Of a stretch of DNA of 7,680 nucleotides, positions 1 to 6,725 are shown in pieces. How positions within the stretch are numbered: the first letter of the stretch is position 1; each line of letters starts with the position of its first letter. The notes beneath the pieces were generated by a model. That model was given only the letters and a program-made list of their open reading frames with translations. It ran no database searches and had not been told where the DNA came from. The stretch comes from Chitinophagales bacterium (GTDB taxonomy: Bacteria > Bacteroidota > Bacteroidia > Chitinophagales > Chitinophagaceae): assembly GCA_015654495.1 (NCBI GenBank), contig JAATGW010000178.1, positions 1-7,680 on the forward strand, written 5' to 3'. Position numbers and translations under genes: made by a program.

Positions 1-896
1 CCAGCGGTTTAAGCGTGCATGAAACAGGGAATGGCTTTGTAAAATTCCAGTGGCAGCCGGCCACCGACGCTGAAACTCCCGGTGCGGCACTCCGGTATAA
101 TCTCCGGGTAAGCGAAACATCCGGGGGACAGAATATACTTGGGCCTGTGGCAGATTTGAATAATGGCTATCGCCGGTTGTTACAGCCAGGCAGTTATTCA
201 GATAGCGTTCTTTTAAAACTTACGCCTGGCAGAGTTTATTACTGGAGTGTGCAAACCGTAGATGGCGCCTTTGCAGGTTCGGCTTTTGCGCCCGAGGAAG
301 AATTTATACCCGGTTTATCCGGAAATGAGCCGGTTACCGGTATAAATACCATTACTGCTGAAAACGAAGGATTCCGCAACCGGATAAACTGGACAACATC
401 GTACGAAAAACGCGGGGAATGGTTTGTGGTAGAAAAGCAGTTAACGCCCAGGGTATGGACAGCGATAGAGAAAGTACGGGCAAAGGGCAGACCATCATCG
501 TATACGGTATATGACAAGCCGGTATCCGCGGGTAAATACAGCTATCGTATTAAAATCTACTACAGGGACGGCAGTTATAAAACCAGTGAGGTTGTCAATG
601 TTTACGTGGGTAAAAATGATGACTGTGATCTGAAAGCCTTTCCAAACCCCGTGCGCAGGTTGGTTACAATTACCCTTGATTGCGATAATAACAAATCCAG
701 GTCGAAGAACTGGTCACCATGGCAGGGGCGGGGCGGCTTGTTATCGATCATCAATGCCAGTGGACGAACAGTAATGCAGCTGCGGATGACAGACAACCGG
801 ATCCAGCTTGACCTGTCGCGTTTTCCCGCCGGATTGTATTATGTAAAATATGATAATGGTCATGATACACAAACAATCAAAATAATTAAACAGTAA
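1..896 (+). CDS. C-terminal part of a secreted T9SS-sorted protein (FG-GAP/VCBS-like tail), 5' truncated by the window
   Basis: The frame is open from the left edge (first full codon at 3), so the start lies outside the window; the GTG at 15 is internal. About 297 residues are visible. The first ~100 look like a fibronectin-III-type beta-sandwich: they carry FQWQPATDAETPG, then RYNLRV, then YYWSVQTVDGAFAGSAFAPE, a combination I know from the tail of Bacteroidota FG-GAP/VCBS repeat proteins. A second beta-rich stretch follows (INWTTSYEKRGEWFVVEKQ). The last ~85 residues match a type A T9SS sorting domain: the entry motif LKAFPNPVRRLVTITLD, then GRTVMQLRM, then FPAGLYYVKYDNG and a basic end. 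Proteins of this type are exported by Sec, then moved across the outer membrane by T9SS, which cleaves the C-terminal domain and releases or anchors the protein. The substrate cannot be told because the N-terminal part is missing. A perfect terminator follows about 80 bases downstream, so this is the last gene of its unit. Confidence 0.85.
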   Translation, partial: SGLSVHETGNGFVKFQWQPATDAETPGAALRYNLRVSETSGGQNILGPVADLNNGYRRLLQPGSYSDSVLLKLTPGRVYYWSVQTVDGAFAGSAFAPEEEFIPGLSGNEPVTGINTITAENEGFRNRINWTTSYEKRGEWFVVEKQLTPRVWTAIEKVRAKGRPSSYTVYDKPVSAGKYSYRIKIYYRDGSYKTSEVVNVYVGKNDDCDLKAFPNPVRRLVTITLDCDNNKSRSKNWSPWQGRGGLLSIINASGRTVMQLRMTDNRIQLDLSRFPAGLYYVKYDNGHDTQTIKIIKQ

Positions 897-974
897 ATAA
901 GCACAGGGGAGTATTAGTTGTTTAATGTACTACTCCATTTATCTCTTTTAGTTGTTAGTATGCGTAGTTGATAA

Positions 975-1011
975 ACGAACCCTTCCGCTACAGGAAGGGT
1001 TCGTAATTTTT
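975..1011 (+). terminator. Rho-independent terminator after the T9SS protein gene
   Basis: A perfect 12-bp inverted repeat, ACGAACCCTTCC (975-986) against GGAAGGGTTCGT (993-1004), closes a 6-base loop. It is followed by AATTTTTC. It lies 78 bases after the stop codon of the secreted-protein gene and is the obvious end of that transcript. The U-run is short (5 T), but the stem is strong. Confidence 0.85.
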
Positions 1012-1449
1012 CAACCGTATTAAATCGTGGTCTTTTTACGACGGCATAAAAAAGCATGATCATGAACTGAATTCGTAAAAGCAGCAAAGCTTAATGCTGA
1101 AGGTAGAAACATAAATTACTATGCTGCGAAATGGCCAGAGCGTTTTCACCTGGCCAGATTCGTTTTCTAAATAATATTTTCACGCTTCAGGCAGTCCGTT
1201 TTGAATCGCACATTTCAATTTAACCAAACTCCACGCATTTTATGAGAAGTGTAAGCTGGTTCCCGGTTATTATGTTGTATAAGTCTTAGCCACGGATTTT
1301 CTGAGTACACTTTGTAATAAGATTGATCGTGAAAATTGATCGGGCTCACGAAGGATAATATAAACTAAAATGATATGGTCTAAAAATAACGACGGGTCAA
1401 AAGTTAATCGGTTACAAATCGGCTAAGTTTATTTTGAAAAGGATATAAT
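1012..1449. other. AT-rich intergenic stretch with no recognisable gene
   Basis: No reading frame of useful length and no RNA family that I recognise. The only visible order is minor: TGGCCAGA occurs twice around 1132-1158, and TTGATCG occurs twice around 1322-1341. It separates the terminator at 975 from the minus-strand tRNA-like locus and may simply be decayed DNA. Confidence 0.5.
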
Positions 1450-1450
1450 T

Positions 1451-1484
1451 AAAAACAAAAAAGCCTCACATCTCTGTGAAGCTT
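1451..1484 (-). terminator. Rho-independent terminator of the minus-strand tRNA-Asp-like locus
   Basis: Read on the minus strand, AAGCTTCACA (1484-1475) pairs with TGTGAGGCTT (1470-1461) around a GAGA loop. This gives a 10-bp stem with one G-T wobble. Six T residues follow at once, then G and more T. It begins a few bases beyond the CCGCA-like end of the tRNA remnant, as expected for a single-gene tRNA transcript. The terminator is intact although the tRNA is not. Confidence 0.85.
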
Positions 1485-1492
1485 TCTGCGGA

Positions 1493-1519
1493 CCTGCCTG
1501 CGTGACGCAGTCGGGCAGG
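1493..1519. repeat. GC-rich nested palindrome inside the tRNA-Asp remnant
   Basis: CCTGCC (1493-1498) pairs with GGCAGG (1514-1519). Inside lies a perfect 13-base palindrome, CTGCGTGACGCAG (1498-1510). The unit is much richer in GC than its surroundings and sits where the T-arm of the tRNA should be. It resembles short dispersed intergenic palindromes of bacterial genomes (REP-like), but no second copy lies in this window. Confidence 0.65.
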
Positions 1520-1526
1520 GAACCCG

Positions 1527-1544
1527 TCCCGACCTTCGTTGGGA
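1527..1544. repeat. Short hairpin inside the tRNA-Asp remnant
   Basis: TCCCGAC (1527-1533) pairs with GTTGGGA (1538-1544) around CTTC, giving a 7-bp stem with one G-T wobble. It starts one base past the anticodon and replaces the 3' half of the anticodon stem and the variable region. Eight bases separate it from the neighbouring 1493-1519 palindrome. Confidence 0.6.
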
Positions 1545-1580
1545 TGACAGGGCGGCATTCTAACCAACTGAACTACCGAT

Positions 1581-1787
1581 TTATTACAATCTAAAATTTA
1601 ACTTATACCTTTTCGATACTGTCGACCAACAAGAAACGCAAAAGCATACCTGCTGTTTGCCGAAGAAGCAACTTCAGAGACATAGGCAATGGTAAAGTTG
1701 TTCATTCGATTGATTTTTTCAGCAATTTTTTTTTAGCTTCGGCCGGCATAGCGTCGGAAATTGTTAAATGAGCGTAATAATAATCTC
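1581..1787. other. Spacer between the tRNA-like locus and the oxidoreductase gene
   Basis: This stretch should hold the minus-strand promoter of the tRNA-like locus and the plus-strand promoter and leader of the oxidoreductase gene. I see no convincing Bacteroidota promoter (TTTG then TAnnTTTG) on either strand. A run of nine T lies at 1726-1734. On the minus strand there are a 35-codon ORF (1705-1598) and an overlapping 15-codon ORF (1749-1702) in another frame, possibly decayed coding DNA. Confidence 0.4.
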
Positions 1788-3353
1788 ATGGAGAAAGCTG
1801 TTGATGTTATCATAGTAGGAGCAGGCCATAACGGCCTTGTATCAGCGATACTTCTTGCCCGTGCGGGTTTAAAAGTAATTGTTCTTGAAGAGAAGGATAT
1901 GGTTGGTGGTGCTGCCAAAACAGAATTCCCGTTTACAAAGGTGCCATCCCTCGGCACCAGTACCGGCGCTTACCTGCTTGGAGTAATGCCTCCGGAACTA
2001 ATAAAAACACTCGGTGTTGAATTTCCCTTACTTCGGCGGGATCCGCATTATTTTCTGCCTACCACCGGAAAACGATATCTTCTTTTTGGCTCTGACTTTA
2101 ATGCAATGAGAGACCAGTTTATTTCTTTTTTTTCTGAAGATGACTGGCTTGCCAACAAGATGCTAACGGAAGAAATTGAAAAGATCAGGGATGACATCGC
2201 GCCGACCTGGCTGGAGGAACCCTACAGTATAGAAGAAACAGCCGATCGTTATGTTCGCCCTGAACTCAGGCAGGTATTTACAGATCTGTGCAGGAAGCCT
2301 GTCGGTGAATATCTCAACCGTTTTGGATTTAAGAGCGACCTCGTTAAGGCAATGTATGCAGTAACCGATGGTTTTTCAGGTCTTTTTGGAAGTTGGGAAA
2401 CGCCAGGCTCAGGTATGAATTTCCTCGTCCACAATATGTGCCGTCTCCCGGGAAGCGATGGCACCTGGATGATTGTAAAAGGAGGTATGGGTACGATCAC
2501 CAGGATATTGTCTGATACTGCCCGTTCGTCCGGAGTGGAGATAATTACCGGAAAAAAAGTGAGCTCCATTGATGTTCAGGGCGGGGTTGCTACCGGTGTA
2601 ACTTTGGTTGACGGATCCCAGATCAAGGCAAAAGCTGTTATAGTGAATGCTGATCCCTTCCGGCTTCAATCACTTATCGGAACAGATCATTTACCTGCGT
2701 CCTATAATTCAAGGATTGAGAATTATAAACGACCTGGCTCCACCTTTAAAGTTAACCTGGCATTAAAGGGGCTTCCGAAATTTACCTGTCTTCCGGAAGA
2801 TCGGGGGCAATACGGTTCCACCATCCATCTTTTACCTGACGAGCAGGATGTGATGCAAAGTATAAAGGAAGGATTTAAAGCTGTTAGCGAAGGAAAACTA
2901 TATCCTTTCCCAACAATAGAATGGTACATACATACAACGGTTGATCCATCACTACGGGATGCAGAAGGACACCACAATTCAGCTTTGTTTGTTCAATGGG
3001 TTCCATACGAACTAAAGGGTACAACCTGGGAGGCAGAAGAAGAGCGGTATGTCAGGCAGCTCCTTTCTATTTGCGATCGTTTTGCGCCTGGTACAAGTGA
3101 TCTTGTTGTTGACACATTTCCGCTTCATCCAAAGAAAATTGAAAGTCATTTTGGTATAACGCTTGGGCATATCCATCATGTCGACAATACTTTTGGTTTT
3201 TCTGACCGCCTGCCATATGCAACACCTGTGCAGGGGGTGTATTCGGCAAGTGCCGGAACTCATCCTGCCGGCTCGGTAATTGGTTGTGCCGGGCATAATG
3301 CAGCGATACGTTTACTTAAAGATCTTGGTATTAAGTCCGAAGGACAGTCCTGA
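1788..3353 (+). CDS. FAD-dependent oxidoreductase, phytoene desaturase / PYROXD2-like family
   Basis: The 521-residue protein is of normal length for the CrtI/CrtO/PYROXD2-like group. The N-terminus carries the dinucleotide-binding Rossmann fold: VDVIIVGAGHNGL at residues 6-17 (GxGxxG at 11-16), an acidic ribose-binding end of strand 2 (VLEEKDMVGGAAKTE, 32-46) and the GG typical of this family. The C-terminus has the second FAD contact: GVYSASAGTHPAGSV (483-497) followed by GCAGHNAA (499-506), equivalent to the HPGGG..G.xGrnAA motif of carotenoid desaturases. Family members use FAD to desaturate or oxidise isoprenoids or other hydrophobic compounds; the actual substrate here is unknown. There is no carotenoid gene next to it, so a role in pigment synthesis is unsupported. 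I chose ATG 1788 because it puts the Rossmann motif at the usual distance; the in-frame TTG at 1761 would add nine unlikely residues. It is a single-gene unit with weak ribosome-binding signals. Confidence 0.88.
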   Translation: MEKAVDVIIVGAGHNGLVSAILLARAGLKVIVLEEKDMVGGAAKTEFPFTKVPSLGTSTGAYLLGVMPPELIKTLGVEFPLLRRDPHYFLPTTGKRYLLFGSDFNAMRDQFISFFSEDDWLANKMLTEEIEKIRDDIAPTWLEEPYSIEETADRYVRPELRQVFTDLCRKPVGEYLNRFGFKSDLVKAMYAVTDGFSGLFGSWETPGSGMNFLVHNMCRLPGSDGTWMIVKGGMGTITRILSDTARSSGVEIITGKKVSSIDVQGGVATGVTLVDGSQIKAKAVIVNADPFRLQSLIGTDHLPASYNSRIENYKRPGSTFKVNLALKGLPKFTCLPEDRGQYGSTIHLLPDEQDVMQSIKEGFKAVSEGKLYPFPTIEWYIHTTVDPSLRDAEGHHNSALFVQWVPYELKGTTWEAEEERYVRQLLSICDRFAPGTSDLVVDTFPLHPKKIESHFGITLGHIHHVDNTFGFSDRLPYATPVQGVYSASAGTHPAGSVIGCAGHNAAIRLLKDLGIKSEGQS

Positions 3354-3492
3354 TCTGACGCTTCATTGCTGATTGACCTTCACAATGGTATTCAGATTAT
3401 ACTGATCATATTCATTACAATATTGGATATTTTTTGTTGCAGATATTCATGCTGCTAACGATCAACCTGATTGTTTCATACAACAGGTATTT
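3354..3492. other. Short AT-rich spacer after the oxidoreductase gene
   Basis: No gene and no strong hairpin with a U-run is visible, so no clear terminator can be assigned to the oxidoreductase. The only weak candidate is CAATATTG (about 3419-3426), followed by a TTTTTT run. The dispersed repeat begins directly afterwards. Confidence 0.4.
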
Positions 3493-3660
3493 AATCAGGG
3501 CCTGCTGATTTAGTAAAAGTTATCAGGTTGTCAGGTTATCAGGTTTTAAGTTTTATGTTATCAGTAATAAGTCCTGATCCCGAAGTCATCAGTCATCATT
3601 TTTAGACCAGAAAACCTGAAAACCTGATAACAGTAGAACTTAAAACGTAGAACTTACATC
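3493..3660. repeat. Dispersed composite repeat, copy 1 (168 bp)
   Basis: This segment aligns with 3711-3900 at a constant offset of 218 bases as far as position 3631, with only scattered substitutions. It opens with a small hairpin (AATCAG, GGCCTG loop, CTGATT). It then has a left arm of three TCAGGTT-type units (3519-3547), a 60-base centre containing GAAGTCATCAGTCATCATT, and a right arm (3610-3631). The right arm is the reverse complement of the left arm with two mismatches over 22 bases. It ends with two 14-bp units of the GTAGAACTTACAAC type (3633-3660). No open reading frame is carried, so it is non-coding; a transcript would fold into a long hairpin. Confidence 0.9.
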
Positions 3661-3710
3661 ATCGTTAAATGAATACTGTTTGAAACTGACTTAGATACCA
3701 TCTCTCCCGC

Positions 3711-3900
3711 AATTAGGGGCTGCTGATTTAGTAAAAGTTATCAGGTTGTCAGGTTATTAGGTTTTAGGTTTTATGTTATCAGTAATACGTCCTGGTCCCG
3801 AAGTCATCAGTCATCATTTTTAGACCTGATAACTTGAAAACCTGATAACCTGATAACTGTAGAACTTACAACGTAGAACTTACAACGTAGAACTTACAAC
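3711..3900. repeat. Dispersed composite repeat, copy 2 (190 bp)
   Basis: This is the second copy of the element at 3493-3660, in direct orientation and separated from it by 50 unrelated bases. It differs by an 8-base insertion in the right arm (an additional CTGATAAC near 3850) and by a third 14-bp unit at the end. Its left arm is at 3737-3765 and its right arm at about 3824-3858. The tail lies ~110 bases before the start codon of the esterase, so the element fills most of that gene's upstream region. Confidence 0.9.
3859..3900. repeat. Three exact 14-bp tandem repeats (GTAGAACTTACAAC)
   Basis: The units are 3859-3872, 3873-3886 and 3887-3900, all identical. The matching end of copy 1 has two units with small changes (3633-3646 and 3647-3660). 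The change in unit number between the copies is the kind of variation produced by replication slippage. Confidence 0.95.
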
Positions 3901-4011
3901 AATTATCTTTTTTAGGAAGGCAGACAGTTAACCGCTCTGCGTATCAAGTCAACTCTCACCAGGTTGAGAACATTGCAACTTAGCTGTACCTTTCAGCAGA
4001 CAACTCCATAT

Positions 4012-5304
4012 ATGAAGAAGGACCGTAGGAATTTTCTAAAATTCACAGGCCTCGCCAGCCTTGGTATAGGCAGTGGAATTACAAAAGCACTTGCGTCAGA
4101 ATTGCCCATGTCCAATTCAAAAACTTCAGTTGCTGCCACCGATCCCAACTTTGACGAGAAGCATCTCAGTATAATTGGCTTATATGGCGAGTGGGCCAGT
4201 TCACTTACGGAAAAAAAATTGCCTTTGCTTTCGTACAGGAGAAAAGAATTTTCCGGCCTGGATGCATGGCGGAAGATTGCGCGAACCCGCGTGACTGAGC
4301 GAATGGGGATACCGGCAATCGGTGGCACCCCTCAGGTAAAGATCAACAAGCAATATGAATATGACGGACTACATATAGAGGAACTCACCTGGCAGCTACC
4401 ATACGGTCGTCCCACGGAGGCGATCCTATTAAAGCCTCTCGGCCAAACGAAACCCTTACCCGGTATTCTCGCCTTTCACGATCACGGGGGCAATAAGTAT
4501 TTTGGAACGCGCAAAATCACACGCACGTCAGACAACCAGCATCCGCTCATGAAAACTCATCAGGAGGAGTATTATGAAGGTCTTGCGTGGGCGAATGAAA
4601 TCGCGAAGCGTGGGTTTGTTGTGCTGGTGCCCGATGCATTCACGTTTGCCAGTCGACGGGTGATGTTGCAGGATGTTCCTCCAGATATGCGGCAGGGCTT
4701 GAATGACAAAGACCCGGAGAATCCCGACAATATTGAAGCGTATAATAAATGGGCCGGTCAGCACGAACATATCATGGCCAAATCGTTGTTCTGTGCGGGC
4801 ACTACCTGGCCGGGAGTTTTTTTTGCAGAGGATCAAAAGGCACTCGATATACTTTGCGCCCGTAAGGACGTAGATGCAAATCGTGTCGGATGCGCAGGTC
4901 TCTCCGGCGGCGGATTGCGCACGGTTATGATGGGTGGCCTCGACCCTAGAATTAAATGCGCGGTTTGCATTGGTTTCATGAGCACCTGGAAAGATTTCCT
5001 GATGAATAAATCCTTTACACATACCTGGATGCTTTACGTTCCCATCTTGCCAAAGGAATTGGATTTCCCGGAGATCCTGGGATTACGCGTTCCGCTTCCG
5101 ACTTTAGTGCTGAATGATACCGACGATTCTCTGTACACTCTTCCCGAGATGAACCAGGCAGACAGAATCCTCGGCGAGGTTTATAAAAAAGCAGGTGCTG
5201 CTGACCGTTATAAATGTTCATTCTATCCGGGCCCGCACAAATTCGATGCGAAGATGCAGGCAGAGGCGTTTGATTGGTTGGAGAGGTGGCTGGGAGGTCG
5301 GTGA
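4012..5304 (+). CDS. Tat-exported alpha/beta hydrolase (acetyl-xylan-esterase / dienelactone-hydrolase-like)
   Basis: The 430-residue protein starts at ATG 4012. The frame also stays open back to a TTG at 3964, but the 4012 start gives a standard N-terminus: MKKDRRNFLKFTGLASLGIG, a twin-arginine signal (RR at 5-6, then FLK and a weakly hydrophobic segment) ending near ALA. The mature part is an alpha/beta hydrolase. FHDHGG (155-160) forms the oxyanion-side loop, GLSGGG (nucleophile Ser298) is the nucleophile elbow, VLNDTDDSL carries the acid (one of Asp369, 371 or 372), and YPGPHKFD carries His409. All triad positions are present, so the enzyme should be active. The family hydrolyses carboxylic esters, often acetyl groups on plant polysaccharides; the substrate here is not deducible. 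It should act in the periplasm. It has no close partner gene: a repeat-filled spacer lies upstream and a long palindrome downstream. Confidence 0.85.
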   Translation: MKKDRRNFLKFTGLASLGIGSGITKALASELPMSNSKTSVAATDPNFDEKHLSIIGLYGEWASSLTEKKLPLLSYRRKEFSGLDAWRKIARTRVTERMGIPAIGGTPQVKINKQYEYDGLHIEELTWQLPYGRPTEAILLKPLGQTKPLPGILAFHDHGGNKYFGTRKITRTSDNQHPLMKTHQEEYYEGLAWANEIAKRGFVVLVPDAFTFASRRVMLQDVPPDMRQGLNDKDPENPDNIEAYNKWAGQHEHIMAKSLFCAGTTWPGVFFAEDQKALDILCARKDVDANRVGCAGLSGGGLRTVMMGGLDPRIKCAVCIGFMSTWKDFLMNKSFTHTWMLYVPILPKELDFPEILGLRVPLPTLVLNDTDDSLYTLPEMNQADRILGEVYKKAGAADRYKCSFYPGPHKFDAKMQAEAFDWLERWLGGR

Positions 5305-5358
5305 TAATTGAATCGCCTGAAAAAAAACACCAAAATTTCGTGGGTCTTTCGTCAAAAA

Positions 5359-5553
5359 AAATCCCCTGCGACAATGTCATTAAATTAAGGAAGATGTTTG
5401 AAAGGCATAGCCGGGAAGACGGAAAGAACGGAAAGTTGCGGGAAGATTTTCTTCCCGTGTATTCGTTCCCGTCCTTCTCGTCTTCCCGGCGTGTATTAAA
5501 CCAACTGGCTTAACTTAACGACATTGCCCCTGCGAACAATAAAATTGCAGGGG
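5359..5553. repeat. Long nested palindromic element (195 bp), MITE-like or terminator-like
   Basis: Three layers of inverted repeat share one centre. The outer layer is AAATCCCCTGC (5359-5369) with a perfect match at the right end (GCAGGGGATTT, 5547-5557). The next is ACAATGTCATTAAATTAAG (5371-5389) against CTTAACTTAACGACATTG (5509-5526), with a few mismatches. The inner layer is GCCGGGAAGAC (5410-5420) against GTCTTCCCGGC (5480-5490), continuing through imperfect GGAAAGAACGG-type repeats to a hairpin at 5439-5457. On the right side the outer and middle arms are interrupted by an extra CCCCTGC (5527-5533), which pairs with GCAGGGG at 5547-5553. No transposase is present. It could be a non-autonomous mobile palindrome or a grown terminator region. 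Confidence 0.75.
5439..5457. terminator. Central hairpin of the palindrome, possible bidirectional terminator of the esterase gene
   Basis: CGGGAAGA (5439-5446) and TCTTCCCG (5450-5457) pair perfectly across a TTT loop. It lies 134 bases after the esterase stop codon and is the strongest small hairpin in that spacer. There is no long T-run after it, so the terminator role is a guess. Confidence 0.35.
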
Positions 5554-5557
5554 ATTT

Positions 5558-5853
5558 AATGAAGTTTGATTTATTACAACGCGGACCGGTAGGTAAGGAT
5601 AGTAACACTGCTTTATTGACATGCAATTGTTATGGGCTTATCAGTCCTGGAGCAATGGAAAAAAATATTACCTGTATTCGGTTGAAGACGGGTTGTACCA
5701 ATCCGGCATTTAGATAAATGTCCGACTAATCCAGTCTTTTATTTAATTCTTTTTGCTCAAATCTGGGCGTAACTTTATTATCCTTAAAATCAACATATGT
5801 TTTAGATTCGCCAAGGCACCTGGTAAATAGAGGGAGTGTTGTAAATTTAATAA
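5558..5853. other. Spacer upstream of fdhD without a recognised element
   Basis: No gene is visible. The palindrome AACATATGTT (about 5792-5801) lies ~50 bases before fdhD and could be an operator, but nothing supports this beyond its symmetry. I looked for a molybdenum-cofactor riboswitch and for a TTTG/TAnnTTTG promoter and found neither in convincing form. AGGGAG at 5831-5836 is 17 bases before the start codon, too far for an ordinary Shine-Dalgarno site. Confidence 0.4.
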
Positions 5854-6684
5854 ATGCAAAACGATTCGGTTGCTCATATAAAAATGAAAAAAGTCAGCGT
5901 TAACGAACTACTTGATGCTGATGATGAACTGGCGGTAGAAGAGCCGCTGGAGATAAATCTGCGATATGGCAGTACAGGAACCCCGGTACAAAAATGTGTT
6001 TCAATTACGATGCGTACACCTGGCAATGATGAGGAATTAGGTGTTGGTTTTTTATTTACCGAGGGCATCATTCAAAAAAGAGAAGAGGTTTCTGAAGTAA
6101 GCGCTGTTCCGTTTGCAGACAATAAAGTGCTGATCACTTTGAGTAAAAACAAACAGCCATTGCTTCTAAATGCAGAACGCAATTTTTATACTACTTCCAG
6201 TTGCGGGGTTTGCGGTAAAACGGGCATAGATGCAATCCGAACGACATCCATTTATAACAACAATGCAGATGAAATTTGTATACAGGCAGGTTTATTTTAC
6301 CACTTAAATGATGTGTTAAGAAAACAGCAGGCTGTGTTTGAAACTACCGGTGGTTTACATGCCTCAGCTTTATTTGACCTGGATGGAAATTTTATGATGC
6401 TTCGGGAAGATGTTGGGAGACACAATGCATTGGATAAAGTAATCGGCGCTGCTTTTTTAAATGACCAGTTGCCTTTGGGCAATACCATTTTATTATTGAG
6501 TGGAAGAGCAAGTTTTGAATTGGTTCAAAAAGCAACAATGGCAGGTATAAAAATAATTGCTGCTGTTGGGGCACCTTCAAGTTTAGCAGTTCAACTGGCA
6601 GAAGAGACCGGCATAACTTTGATTGGTTTTTTACGCAATCAGCGATTCAATATTTACTCGGGTGCGCATAGGATCAGTGTGTAA
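5854..6684 (+). CDS. fdhD: Formate dehydrogenase accessory sulfurtransferase FdhD
   Basis: The 276-residue protein is of normal length for the family. FdhD takes sulfur from the cysteine desulfurase IscS (known for the E. coli protein) and hands it to the molybdenum cofactor, without which formate dehydrogenases are inactive. Visible signatures: EEPLEINLRYG and ITMRTPGNDEELGVGFLFTEG near the N-terminus; the sulfur-carrying pair SCGVCGKTG (Cys117 and Cys120); TGGLHASALFD (165-175); REDVGRHNALDKVIG (184-198); LSGRASFELVQKA (215-227); and a C-terminal RFNIYSG. All conserved parts are intact. ATG 5854 is used; an in-frame ATG at 5884 (MKKVSVNELL) would shorten it by ten residues and is equally possible, since no clear Shine-Dalgarno site decides. 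The gene starts a cluster with a 122-residue protein (41-base gap) and an FdhF/YdeP-like oxidoreductase, its likely client. Confidence 0.95.
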   Translation: MQNDSVAHIKMKKVSVNELLDADDELAVEEPLEINLRYGSTGTPVQKCVSITMRTPGNDEELGVGFLFTEGIIQKREEVSEVSAVPFADNKVLITLSKNKQPLLLNAERNFYTTSSCGVCGKTGIDAIRTTSIYNNNADEICIQAGLFYHLNDVLRKQQAVFETTGGLHASALFDLDGNFMMLREDVGRHNALDKVIGAAFLNDQLPLGNTILLLSGRASFELVQKATMAGIKIIAAVGAPSSLAVQLAEETGITLIGFLRNQRFNIYSGAHRISV

Positions 6685-6725
6685 TTGATATCCTGAAAAT
6701 TTTACTACAGCAAACGACAATACTA

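Larger units (their letters stand above)
1488..1580 (-). pseudogene. Damaged tRNA-Asp (GTC) gene: 5' half intact, 3' half replaced by palindromes
   Basis: On the minus strand, bases 1575 to 1545 match the conserved part of bacterial tRNA-Asp: TA at positions 8-9, the D-arm GTTCAGTTGGTTAGAAT, the 5' side of the anticodon stem (CCGCC) and the loop CTGTCAT with anticodon GTC (1548-1546). After that the tRNA breaks down. The 3' side of the anticodon stem should be GGCGG but reads CCCAA, and the variable and T-arm region contains two palindromes. A CGGG-TTCCCTG-CCCG element could mimic a T-arm but lacks the TTCRA loop. The likely 3' end GGTCCGCA (about 1494-1487) does not pair well with the likely 5' acceptor AAATCGG. 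The total length is about 88-93 bases against the usual ~77. I infer a former tRNA-Asp gene, since its terminator is still in place. A working, heavily modified tRNA is unlikely because the anticodon stem cannot form. Confidence 0.6.

Noticed and set aside
1..896. Complete gene starting at GTG 15
   Set aside because: The frame stays open to the window edge, and GTG 15 falls inside a domain that normally follows many other repeats, so the gene is truncated.
1488..1580. Functional tRNA-Asp, or tRNA with a self-splicing intron
   Set aside because: The anticodon stem 3' side is not complementary and the T-loop consensus is missing. The extra length of ~11-16 bases is far too short for a group I intron, and removing the palindromes does not restore a cloverleaf.
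3493..3900. CRISPR-like array
   Set aside because: The repeats are two long copies plus a 14-bp tandem without spacers. There is no regular repeat-spacer pattern and no cas gene.
4528..5022. A 164-codon minus-strand ORF and other long minus-strand frames inside the oxidoreductase, esterase and FDH genes
   Set aside because: They are antisense shadows of well-supported plus-strand genes, with no recognisable domains.
5274..5513. A 79-codon ORF overlapping the end of the esterase gene
   Set aside because: Most of it runs through the long palindrome. It overlaps the esterase by 31 bases and its translation is low-complexity and basic, with no domain, so it is an accident of the repeat.
5558..5853. 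Molybdenum-cofactor riboswitch upstream of fdhD
   Set aside because: No conserved stem arrangement of that RNA class could be traced, and I know of no firm case in Bacteroidota.
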